Assembly: GCA_023433835.1 (NCBI GenBank)
Contig: JAEYTW010000793.1
Location: 1-12,715, forward strand
Reading direction: 5' to 3'
Length of the DNA: 12,715 bases
Source of the DNA: Pseudomonadota bacterium
GTDB taxonomy: Bacteria; Pseudomonadota; Alphaproteobacteria; Ferrovibrionales; Ferrovibrionaceae
Each line of letters begins with the position of its first letter. The stretch's first letter is position 1. Below the pieces are notes generated by a model. That model made no database searches. It was not told the DNA's origin and saw only the letters and a program-made list of their open reading frames with translations. A program made the position numbers and the translations under genes. Below, piece after piece: positions 6,064 through 12,715 of this stretch.

Positions 6064-6707
6064 TGGCCAAGTTTCAGTTCGACAACCCGTTCGACGAAGC
6101 CTCGGCCAAGACGCTGGCCCGCAAGAAGGCGCGGGCCGAGCCGCCCCCGCCGCCCGAGCCGCAATACGGCCCGGCCGAGCTTGCCGCGGCCCGCGACATG
6201 GCCTTCGCCGAAGGGCTGCAGCGCGGCCGGATGGAGGCCGAGGGCGAGATCGAGGCGCGCGTGGCCGACCTGCTCGACCGCGTCGGCGGCGATCTCGACC
6301 AGATATTCCAGGAACATCGGCGCAGCGTCGTGGCCCTGCGCCGGGAAGCCGTCGAGATCGCGGTGGCGGCGGCCAAGCGGCTGGCCCTCGGCCTGATCGA
6401 AAAATCGGCCGAGCGCAGCGTCGAGAAGCTGCTGCACGAACTGCTCGGTGAACTGCGGGACGAGCCGCGGATCACCCTGCGCGTCAACGACCAGATCGCC
6501 GAGGTCCTCGGGCCTCGCATCGATACGCTGGCGGCCCAGGAAGGCTTTGCCGGCACCGTGCAGCTGATCCCCGACCCCGGCATGGCGCCGGGCAACTGCC
6601 GCATCGAATGGGGTGCCGGCGGGGTCGAGCGTTCGATCGATACCATCGCCGAGCGCATCGATGCCGCCGTCGCCGGCTATCTTGCCGCTAACGCCGCGTC
6701 CGGCTGA
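6063..6707 (+). CDS. fliH: Flagellar export regulator FliH (FlbE-type)
   Basis: FliH binds the export ATPase FliI, restrains its activity and carries it to the C-ring and export gate. The 214-residue product has an N-terminal FQFDNPFDE segment (residues 4-12), seen in Caulobacter FlbE-like proteins. A proline run (27-31), an Ala/Glu-rich helical region likely to form a coiled coil (about 40-110), and a C-terminal globular domain similar to FliH/HrpE-type proteins (about 125-210, with CRIEWGAGGVERSID) follow. The assignment rests on this architecture, length and position between fliG and fliN; sequence conservation in the family is low. The ATG shares one base with the fliG stop (TGATG) and has no good ribosome site of its own, which points to coupling with fliG. 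fliI is not in the window. Confidence 0.85.
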   Translation: MAKFQFDNPFDEASAKTLARKKARAEPPPPPEPQYGPAELAAARDMAFAEGLQRGRMEAEGEIEARVADLLDRVGGDLDQIFQEHRRSVVALRREAVEIAVAAAKRLALGLIEKSAERSVEKLLHELLGELRDEPRITLRVNDQIAEVLGPRIDTLAAQEGFAGTVQLIPDPGMAPGNCRIEWGAGGVERSIDTIAERIDAAVAGYLAANAASG

Positions 6708-6739
6708 ACCGCCGATGCGCGACACGAGGGAGGCCGCCC

Positions 6740-7075
6740 ATGGCCAATGATGACGATCTCGACCTGCAGGATCTCGGCCGCAGCCAGGGAGACGACGACC
6801 TCGACGAAGATCCCAATGCAGCACGCGTCGCGCAGGATCTGGAACCGGTCTTCGACATCCCCGTCAACGTCTCGGCGGTGCTGGGCAAGTCCACCATGCA
6901 GGTCAGCCAGCTGCTCAAGCTCGGCCGCGGTACGGTGATCGAGCTGGACCGCAAGGTCGGCGAGGCGATCGACATCTACGTCAACAACCGGCTGGTCGCC
7001 CGCGGCGAGGTCGTGGTGGTCGAGGACCGCCTGGGCGTGACCATGACGGAAATCATCAAGAGCGGCCGTTCCTGA
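6740..7075 (+). CDS. fliN: Flagellar motor switch protein FliN
   Basis: FliN forms the lower part of the C-ring with FliM, where it takes part in direction switching and in docking the FliH-FliI export complex. The 111-residue protein has a short, strongly acidic N-terminus (many Asp in residues 4-24) and then a complete SpoA domain (about 38-106). The SpoA domain begins FDIPVNVSAVLGKS and includes LLKLGRGTVIELDRKVGEAIDIYVNNRLVARGE and the closing VVVVEDRLGVTMTEII. GAGGGAGG 6 nt before the ATG is a strong ribosome site. It lies 32 nt after fliH and 29 nt before flbD. FliM, its usual partner, is not encoded in this window, as in the Caulobacter fliF operon. Confidence 0.96.
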   Translation: MANDDDLDLQDLGRSQGDDDLDEDPNAARVAQDLEPVFDIPVNVSAVLGKSTMQVSQLLKLGRGTVIELDRKVGEAIDIYVNNRLVARGEVVVVEDRLGVTMTEIIKSGRS

Positions 7076-7104
7076 CGGTCTGATCGAGTGGAGGCAGGCA
7101 GCGC

Positions 7105-8469
7105 ATGCGGGTCCTGATCATCGGAAACCTGAACGGCCAGATCGGCGCGGCGTCCAAGATCGCCATGGGGCGCGGCGCCAAGGTGCAGATCGCCGAATCG
7201 ATCGACGACGGGCTGAATGCCGTGCGCGGCGGCCGCGGCGCCGACGTCGCGCTGATCGACGTCGGCCTCGACATCAAGCGGCTGGTCGACAGCCTGAAGA
7301 CCGAGCGCATCAGCCTGCCGGTCGTCGCCTGCGGCGTCGGCGCCGATGCCCGCACGGCGGTGGCCGCGATCCGCGCCGGCGCCAAGGAATATCTGCCGCT
7401 GCCGCCCGAGCCCGAGCTGATCGCTGCCGTCCTGGAAGCCGTCGCCACCGACAGCCACCAGATGCTGCATCGCGATCCGCGCATGGCCGAGGTCGTGCGG
7501 CTGGCCGAGCAGGTGGCGCCCGCCAACGCCTCGATCCTGGTGACGGGCGAATCGGGTACCGGCAAGGAAGTGCTGGCCCGCCATATCCACCTGAAGTCGC
7601 AGCGCGCCGACAAGCCCTTCGTCTCGATCAACTGCGCCGCCATCCCCGAGGCGCTGCTGGAATCCGAACTTTTCGGCCATGAGAAAGGCGCCTTCACCGG
7701 CGCCGTGGCCCGCCGCATCGGCAAGTTCGAGGAAGCCAACGGCGGCACGCTGCTGCTCGACGAAATCGGCGAGATGGACATCCGGCTGCAGGCCAAGCTG
7801 CTGCGTGTCCTGCAGGAGCGCGAGATCGACCGCATCGGCGGCAGCCGCCCGGTCAAGGTCGATATCCGGCTGATCGCCACCACGAACCGCGACCTGGTCC
7901 AGGAAGTCATCCGCGGCACCTTCCGCGAGGACCTTCTGTTCCGCCTCAACGTCCTCAACCTGCGCATCCCCGCGCTGCGCGAGCGGCCCGAGGATATCGA
8001 GCTGCTCGCCCGCCATTTCGTGCGCAAATACGCCGAGGCCAACGGCGTCGCCGAACGGCCGGTAACGGGGGATGCGCTGGTGGCGCTGAAGCGCCACCGC
8101 TGGAAAGGCAACGTCCGCGAACTGGAGAATACGATGCATCGCGCCGTGCTGCTGGCCGCCGGGCCGGAGATCGACCTCAACGCGATCCGGCTGCCGGACG
8201 GCAGCCGGATCGCTGCCGGGCCCGAAACGGCCGCCTCCGGCGATGCCGGCGCGGGTGCCGGCACCGGGCCGGCGCTGGTCGGCCGCACCGTCGCCGACGT
8301 CGAGCGCAGCCTGATCCTCGATACGCTGAACCACACGCTCGGCAACCGCACCCATGCCGCCACCATCCTCGGCATCTCGATCCGCACGCTGCGCAACAAG
8401 CTGAAGCAGTATTCCGACGAGGGCGTGGCGATCCCGCCGCCGCGCGAGCCGGAGCGGGCCGCGATCTGA
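7105..8469 (+). CDS. flbD: Sigma-54-dependent flagellar regulator FlbD
   Basis: FlbD is the enhancer-binding protein that activates sigma-54 flagellar promoters of late genes and, in Caulobacter, represses the fliF operon. The 454-residue protein has three parts. The N-terminal receiver-like domain (about 1-115) lacks the usual acidic pair near its start (IIGN at 5-8) and has Leu for the conserved Lys in YLPLPP. An Asp (D52) remains at the phospho-acceptor position. The AAA+ domain has Walker A GESGTGKE (148-155), the sigma-54 contact loop GAFTGA (195-200) and Walker B LLLDE (216-220). A C-terminal Fis-type helix-turn-helix spans about 413-436 (ILGISIRTLRNKL). The eroded receiver fits known FlbD proteins, which depend on FliX rather than simple phosphorylation; fliX is not in the window. 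GGAGG lies 10 nt before the ATG. Confidence 0.95.
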   Translation: MRVLIIGNLNGQIGAASKIAMGRGAKVQIAESIDDGLNAVRGGRGADVALIDVGLDIKRLVDSLKTERISLPVVACGVGADARTAVAAIRAGAKEYLPLPPEPELIAAVLEAVATDSHQMLHRDPRMAEVVRLAEQVAPANASILVTGESGTGKEVLARHIHLKSQRADKPFVSINCAAIPEALLESELFGHEKGAFTGAVARRIGKFEEANGGTLLLDEIGEMDIRLQAKLLRVLQEREIDRIGGSRPVKVDIRLIATTNRDLVQEVIRGTFREDLLFRLNVLNLRIPALRERPEDIELLARHFVRKYAEANGVAERPVTGDALVALKRHRWKGNVRELENTMHRAVLLAAGPEIDLNAIRLPDGSRIAAGPETAASGDAGAGAGTGPALVGRTVADVERSLILDTLNHTLGNRTHAATILGISIRTLRNKLKQYSDEGVAIPPPREPERAAI

Positions 8470-8494
8470 TCCGACGAGGGGCTGAGATCATCCG

Positions 8495-10624
8495 ATGGCG
8501 ATGACCGACCAGGCAACAGGCGGCCCCGGCACCACGGGCATTGCCCAGTCGATCTTCGGCCGGGCCGGCAAGCTGTCGCAGTACGGCGACATGTTCCTGG
8601 CCGGCGGGGTCGTCGCGATCCTGTCGGTCCTGATCCTGCCGATGCCGACCTGGCTGCTCGACATCGCGCTGTCGTTCTCGATCACCATGTCGGTGGTCGT
8701 GCTGATGACCGTGATGTTCATCAAGCGGCCGCTGGAGCTGACCGCGTTTCCGGTGATCCTGCTGATCACCACGATGCTGCGCCTGTCGCTCAATGTCGCC
8801 ACCACCCGCCTGGTTCTGGGCAACGGTCACGAGGGACCGGATGCCGCCGGCGAGGTCATCCAGGCCTTCGGCGAATTCGTCATGGCCGGCAACCTGGTGA
8901 TCGGCGCGATCGTCTTCTCGATCCTGGTCATCATCAACTTCGTGGTCATCACCAAGGGTTCGGGCCGCATCGCCGAGGTTGCGGCGCGCTTCACCCTCGA
9001 TGCGATGCCCGGCAAGCAGATGGCGATCGACGCCGACCTCGGCGCCGGGCTGATCGACGAGGGCGAGGCGAAGCGCCGCCGCAAGGAACTCGAGGAAGAA
9101 AGCTCGTTCTTCGGGTCGATGGACGGTGCCGCGAAGTTCGTGCGTGGCGACGCGGTGGCGGGCCTCCTGATCACCGCGGTCAACCTGATCGGCGGGATTC
9201 TGATCGGCGTCGTGCAGCAAGGGCTGCCGTTCGCCGAGGCGGCCAAGACCTACATGATCCTGACCGTCGGCGATGGTCTCGTCTCGCAGATCCCGGCGCT
9301 GATCATCTCGACCGCCGCCGGTATCATGGTGTCAAAGGCAGGCGTCGAGGGCTCGCCCGATTCGGCGCTGTTCAAGCAGCTGACCAACTATCCGCGCGGC
9401 CTGGCGATGACCGCGGGCGTCATGGCGATCATGGCGCTGTTTCCGGGCATGCCCAAGATTCCGTTCATCGTGCTGGCGGCGATCGCCGGCTACCTTTCCT
9501 GGTATCTTGCCAGGCGGCAGGTCACCAAGAAGGCCGAGGCGGAGGCCGAGCAAGCCGCCGCCGTCGCCGCGCAGACGGCAGCGCCGCAGGAGGAGCCGAT
9601 CACCACGGCGCTGCGCATCGACGAACTGCGGCTCGAGCTCGGCTTCGGCCTGCTGCCGCTGATCAACGACACGCGCGGCTTCCGCCTGACCGACCAGATC
9701 AAGGCCTTGCGCCGCCAGCTGGCCACCGAGATGGGCTTCATCATGCCGCCGGTGCGCATCCTCGACAACATGCAGCTGGCCTCCAACGCCTATGTCATCC
9801 GCGTCAAGGAGGTCGAGGCCGGCCGCGGCGACCTGCGCGTCGGCAAGCTCCTCGTCATGGATCCGCGCGGCGGGCCGATGCAGCTCGACGGCGAGGAGAC
9901 GGTCGAGCCGACCTTCGGCCTGCCGGCGATGTGGGTCGACGAATCGATGCGCGAGGAAGCACTGTTCCGCGGCTATACCGTGGTCGATCCCGGCACCGTC
10001 ATCACCACCCATCTGACGGAAGTCCTGAAGGACAACATGGCCGACCTGCTCTCGTTCACCGAGACGCAGAAGCTGATGGACGAGCTGTCGAAGGAGACGC
10101 AGAAGCTGATCGCCGACCTCGTCCCCGGCCGCATCACGGTCAACGGCATCCAGCGGGTACTGCAGAACCTGCTGGCCGAGCGCGTCTCGATCCGCGATCT
10201 CTCCACCATCCTCGAGGCGATCTCGGAGGCTTGCGGCTATACCAACAACCTGATGCAGATCACCGAGCATGTGCGCGCCCGCCTGGCCCGGCAGATCAGC
10301 CACGGCAACACCACGCCCGACGGCTACATCCCGCTCGTCACCCTGTCGCCGCAGTGGGAGCAGGCCTTCGCCGAAAGCCTGGTCGGCCAGGGCGAGGAGC
10401 GCCAGCTGGCCATGGCGCCGTCGCGGCTGCAGGAATTCATTACCGGCGTGCGCCAGACCTATGAACGGCTGGCGCTGGAGGGGCATATGCCGGTCCTGTT
10501 GACCAGCCCGGCGATCCGGCCTTATGTGCGGTCGATCATCGAACGTTTCCGGCCGGCCACCGTCGTCATGTCGCAGAACGAAATCCACCCGAAGGCGCGG
10601 CTGCGCACCCTGGCGCAGATCTGA
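8495..10624 (+). CDS. flhA: Flagellar export gate protein FlhA
   Basis: FlhA is the large gate subunit of the flagellar type III export apparatus. Its membrane part conducts protons and its cytoplasmic ring binds chaperone-substrate complexes. The 709-residue product has the N-terminal multi-span membrane domain (about residues 25-340) with the FHIPEP-family signature FPVILLITTMLRLSLN (R96 within MLRLSLN). The conserved MDGAAKFVRGDA loop carries R217 and D219, corresponding to the functionally important R206/D208 of Salmonella FlhA. An Ala/Glu/Gln-rich linker (about 345-367) leads to the complete cytoplasmic domain. Two ATGs (8495, 8501) are in frame two codons apart; GAGGGG at 8476-8481 can serve either, and I use the first. 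Its stop codon overlaps an ATG (TGATG) that opens a tiny frame before flhF. Confidence 0.97.
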   Translation: MAMTDQATGGPGTTGIAQSIFGRAGKLSQYGDMFLAGGVVAILSVLILPMPTWLLDIALSFSITMSVVVLMTVMFIKRPLELTAFPVILLITTMLRLSLNVATTRLVLGNGHEGPDAAGEVIQAFGEFVMAGNLVIGAIVFSILVIINFVVITKGSGRIAEVAARFTLDAMPGKQMAIDADLGAGLIDEGEAKRRRKELEEESSFFGSMDGAAKFVRGDAVAGLLITAVNLIGGILIGVVQQGLPFAEAAKTYMILTVGDGLVSQIPALIISTAAGIMVSKAGVEGSPDSALFKQLTNYPRGLAMTAGVMAIMALFPGMPKIPFIVLAAIAGYLSWYLARRQVTKKAEAEAEQAAAVAAQTAAPQEEPITTALRIDELRLELGFGLLPLINDTRGFRLTDQIKALRRQLATEMGFIMPPVRILDNMQLASNAYVIRVKEVEAGRGDLRVGKLLVMDPRGGPMQLDGEETVEPTFGLPAMWVDESMREEALFRGYTVVDPGTVITTHLTEVLKDNMADLLSFTETQKLMDELSKETQKLIADLVPGRITVNGIQRVLQNLLAERVSIRDLSTILEAISEACGYTNNLMQITEHVRARLARQISHGNTTPDGYIPLVTLSPQWEQAFAESLVGQGEERQLAMAPSRLQEFITGVRQTYERLALEGHMPVLLTSPAIRPYVRSIIERFRPATVVMSQNEIHPKARLRTLAQI

Positions 10625-10650
10625 TGATGCGCCCGGCGCGGCACATATAG
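10624..10650 (+). CDS. Possible 8-codon mini-ORF linking flhA to flhF
   Basis: An ATG sharing one base with the flhA stop (TGATG) opens a frame of eight codons (MMRPARHI) that ends in TAG at 10648-10650. That stop overlaps the flhF Shine-Dalgarno AGGAG (10649-10653). Ribosomes leaving flhA could restart here and be delivered to flhF, which has a weak TTG start. The peptide is too short to judge, and chance occurrence is quite possible. The main support is the parallel with the frame before fliF. Confidence 0.25.
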   Translation: MMRPARHI

Positions 10651-10653
10651 GAG
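10649..10653 (+). promoter_or_regulatory. Shine-Dalgarno deciding the TTG start of flhF
   Basis: AGGAG lies 9 nt before the TTG at 10663. The first in-frame ATG (10705) would remove the conserved FlhF N-terminus (MRLSTF), so the TTG is the right start. Confidence 0.7.
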
Positions 10654-10662
10654 CCGGCGGCC

Positions 10663-11703
10663 TTGCGCCTCTCCACCTTCGTGGCGGCGACCGTGCCCGA
10701 GGCGATGTCGCAGGTGCGCGCGGCCTTGGGCGACGACGCCATCATCCTGGCGACCTATCGCAGCCGCGACGGCAAGTCGGTCGAGGTGACGGCGGCCACC
10801 GACCAGCCCGAGGAGGCCGAGCCCGTCGCCGCCCCGCTACTGGCCGCCGTGGTCAAGCCGGCAACCACCACCCCGGCGCCGCCGCTGACCGAGGCGGAAT
10901 TGCGCCCGGCCGCGGCGCTGGCCGAGCGGCTGGCCACGACGCTCGCCTGGCATGGCGTGCCGCCACGGCTGACCGAGCGGATCGCCCTGTCCGCCGCGCC
11001 CTTCGCCGCCGCCTCGCCGACCGCCGCGCTGGCCGCGGGTCTCGATGCCCAGCTGGCCTTCGCGGGCTTGAGCATCGCCCCGCCCCGGCCGATGCTGCTG
11101 ATCGGGCCGCCCGGCGCGGGCAAGACCACGACGGTCGCCAAGCTCGCCGCCCGCGCCGTCATCGCCAAGCTGCCGACCCTGCTGATCTCGGCCGACCGCC
11201 AGCGCGCCGGCGCCGGCGAACAGCTCGAGCTGCTGGGCCGCGCCATGGGCATCCGGGTCAAGACGGCCAACGATGCCGAGGGGCTTGCCGACATCGTGCG
11301 CCGCGAATCGCTCGGCCGCGCCGTGTTCATCGACGGCCCGGCGACCAATCCTTTCGATCGGCAGGATCTCACCCGCCTGGCCCAGTTCATCGCCGCCGGC
11401 GTCGAACCGGTGCTGGTGATGCCGGCCGGCGGGGATTCGGCGGAAGCCGCCGAGATCGCCCTGGCGTTCGCCGCGCTGGGCCTGCGCCGGCTGATCGCCA
11501 CCCGCCTCGATTCCAGCCGCCGCCTGGGCGGCCTGCTGGCCGCCGGCGACGCGGCGAACTTGCAATTCACGCAAGCCGGAATTACCCCTGCCGTCGCCGA
11601 CGGCCTCAGGCCGATCGAGGCTACCAGCCTCGCCCGCCTGTTGCTGCGCGACCCTGGCAGCGGTGAAATCGCTTCCTTCTTCGAGAACAGGGCCTCAGAA
11701 TAA
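10663..11703 (+). CDS. flhF: Flagellar SRP-type GTPase FlhF, with altered GTPase motifs
   Basis: FlhF is an SRP-family GTPase that marks the place where a polar flagellum is built. The 346-residue product begins with the family N-terminus (MRLSTF, then EAMSQVRAALGDDAIIL). An Ala/Pro-rich linker (about 50-75) and the NG domain follow. G1 is GPPGAGKTTT (148-157). The SRP-type DxxRxxAxEQL motif is intact (D178, R181, A184, E186-L188). Two motifs are unusual. G3, normally DTAGR, reads DGPAT (224-228), and G4, normally TKLD, reads TRLD (280-283). Loss of the G3 Gly and Arg suggests weak or altered hydrolysis. The TTG start is supported by AGGAG and by conservation. It follows flhA by 38 nt and precedes flhG by 5 nt, the usual pairing. 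Confidence 0.92.
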   Translation: MRLSTFVAATVPEAMSQVRAALGDDAIILATYRSRDGKSVEVTAATDQPEEAEPVAAPLLAAVVKPATTTPAPPLTEAELRPAAALAERLATTLAWHGVPPRLTERIALSAAPFAAASPTAALAAGLDAQLAFAGLSIAPPRPMLLIGPPGAGKTTTVAKLAARAVIAKLPTLLISADRQRAGAGEQLELLGRAMGIRVKTANDAEGLADIVRRESLGRAVFIDGPATNPFDRQDLTRLAQFIAAGVEPVLVMPAGGDSAEAAEIALAFAALGLRRLIATRLDSSRRLGGLLAAGDAANLQFTQAGITPAVADGLRPIEATSLARLLLRDPGSGEIASFFENRASE

Positions 11704-11708
11704 GCGCC

Positions 11709-12521
11709 ATGCAACCCGTGACGACCCAGCGACCTCTCCTGCATCCGGCGGCCAGTCCGCGCGGCCGCAATATCGTGGCGGTCGCTTCCGGCAAAGGCGG
11801 CGTCGGCAAGACCTGGCTGTCGATCACCCTGGCGCATGCCCTGGCCCAGGCGGGCCAGCGCGTGCTGCTGTTCGACGGCGACGTCGGCCTCGCCAACATC
11901 GACATCCAGCTTGGCCTGATGCCGCAGAAGGATCTGGGCGGCGTCGTCGCCGGGCGCATCAAGCTGGCCGACGCGGTGACGCATTACGAGACCGGCGGCT
12001 TCGACATCATCGCCGGCAAGTCGGGCTCCGGCTCGCTCGGCACACTCGACACCTCGCGGCTCGGCCATCTGCGCGACGACCTGCTGATGCTGGCCAGCAT
12101 GTACGACCGGGTCGTCCTCGACCTCGGCGCCGGCGTCGACCAGACCGTCCGCACCCTGGCCGCCGCCGGCGGGGCCGTCCTCGTGGTCGCGACCGACGAG
12201 CCGACCTCGATGACCGATGCCTACGCGTTCATCAAGCTGAACGTGGCGACCGGCACCGGCGCCGACCAGCGCATCGTCATCAACATGGCCCAGACGATCA
12301 AGGAAGGCGAAAAGACCTACGCCAAGCTGCGCAAGGTCTGCGAAACCTTCCTCAAGATCAGCCCGCCGCTGGCCGGGATCATCCGCCGCGACGACAAGGT
12401 CCGCGAATCGATCCGCAACCAGACCCCGCTGCTGATCCGCGCCCCGGGCGCCCCGGTGGTGGCCGACGTGCAGGCCCTGGTCGACTACCTGCTGAAGGAC
12501 GGGCGCGCCGAGGTCACATGA
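11709..12521 (+). CDS. flhG: MinD-like ATPase FlhG (FleN type)
   Basis: FlhG is a MinD/ParA-like ATPase that limits flagellar number and, in many bacteria, stimulates FlhF. The 270-residue product has the deviant Walker A KGGVGKT (29-35, with signature K29) and the FDGDVGLANIDIQLGL segment (about 55-70), which identifies the FlhG/FleN branch. The switch II region is VVLDLGAGVD. A C-terminal amphipathic stretch (VADVQALVDYLLKD) could be the membrane-targeting helix. The N-terminus is short (21 residues before the first strand) and lacks the DQAxxLR motif that activates FlhF in Bacillus. It starts 5 nt after flhF with only a weak ribosome site, so coupling is likely. Its stop overlaps the next ATG (ATGA). 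Confidence 0.92.
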   Translation: MQPVTTQRPLLHPAASPRGRNIVAVASGKGGVGKTWLSITLAHALAQAGQRVLLFDGDVGLANIDIQLGLMPQKDLGGVVAGRIKLADAVTHYETGGFDIIAGKSGSGSLGTLDTSRLGHLRDDLLMLASMYDRVVLDLGAGVDQTVRTLAAAGGAVLVVATDEPTSMTDAYAFIKLNVATGTGADQRIVINMAQTIKEGEKTYAKLRKVCETFLKISPPLAGIIRRDDKVRESIRNQTPLLIRAPGAPVVADVQALVDYLLKDGRAEVT

Positions 12522-12715
12522 CCGATATCGGCGCCGCCGGCCGTCAACCGCTGACACCGGCGGCGTCCACGCCCGCTACTGCCCCCGCCGCGCCACCCGC
12601 CTCCGCCCCCGTCTCAGCGCCCTCCACCGGCGCCGATGCCGGCGGCGACAATGCCGTAAACCTGGCCGCGAGCCTGGCCCGCCTTGCCGCCGGCGGGCCC
12701 CTTGAGGGCCTGGTC
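12518..12715 (+). CDS. Start of an unidentified Pro/Ala-rich protein (3' end cut by window)
   Basis: The ATG overlaps the flhG stop (ATGA), and GAGGT lies 3 nt upstream, so this is most likely the next operon gene. The frame stays open for 66 codons to the window end. The visible part is a low-complexity Pro/Ala/Ser/Thr-rich segment (about residues 10-45), then NLAASLARLAAGGPLEGLV. That end resembles, loosely, the start of FliK-like or hook-length-control-like proteins in which a Leu-rich helix leads into a small beta domain. This is only a guess, and I do not recognise the gene. Codon use looks like its neighbours, and nothing suggests recent transfer. Confidence 0.6.
   Translation, partial: MTDIGAAGRQPLTPAASTPATAPAAPPASAPVSAPSTGADAGGDNAVNLAASLARLAAGGPLEGLV

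Noticed and set aside
10640..10655. CGGCAC before flhF resembling a sigma-54 -24 element
   Set aside because: No TTGC-like -12 element follows at the right distance, and the sequence there is the flhF ribosome site.
10755..12557. 600-codon minus-strand frame across flhF and flhG
   Set aside because: Low-complexity product without recognisable motifs, fully antisense to two well-supported genes.

Overview
This window is an ordinary but very well preserved flagellar gene cluster from a GC-rich alphaproteobacterium. Three features point there: a SciP-type (DUF1153) regulator, the atypical enhancer-binding protein FlbD inside a fliF operon, and CtrA-like boxes in front of the two main promoters. 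The gene order fliK-flgD-flgE / sciP / fliF-fliG-fliH(flbE)-fliN-flbD-flhA resembles the Caulobacter arrangement as I recall it. The added flhF-flhG pair suggests a polar flagellum. A Rhodospirillales- or Caulobacterales-like genome is my best guess; the species cannot be named from this sequence.

Region 1 (1-2766) holds the 3' end of fliK (hook-length control), flgD (hook cap/scaffold) and flgE (hook protein), all on the + strand with short gaps, closed by a perfect 12-bp hairpin terminator. Region 2 (2754-3342) is the regulatory hub. It contains a CtrA-like promoter, the small gene sciP, and a second CtrA-like promoter followed by a tandem 12-bp repeat and a possible 17-codon leader ORF before fliF. 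Region 3 (3343-12715) is one long tightly packed operon: fliF, fliG, fliH, fliN, flbD, flhA, flhF, flhG and the start of an unidentified Pro/Ala-rich gene cut by the window end.

Together the genes build the MS ring (FliF), the C-ring/switch (FliG, FliN), the export gate and its ATPase regulator (FlhA, FliH), and the hook (FlgD, FlgE, with FliK setting its length). FlhF and FlhG would set flagellar position and number. By analogy with Caulobacter, CtrA would activate sciP and the fliF operon, SciP would feed back on CtrA, and FlbD would pass the signal to sigma-54 promoters of later genes and repress fliF.

I found no CRISPR array, mobile element, RNA gene or defence system, and no gene-free stretch over 300 bases. 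The points worth a second look are regulatory: two CtrA-like promoters with identical internal spacing, a tandem repeat over the presumed fliF start site, mini-ORFs whose stop codons abut the Shine-Dalgarno of both TTG-start genes, and eroded GTPase motifs in FlhF together with an FlhG that lacks the usual FlhF-activating motif.
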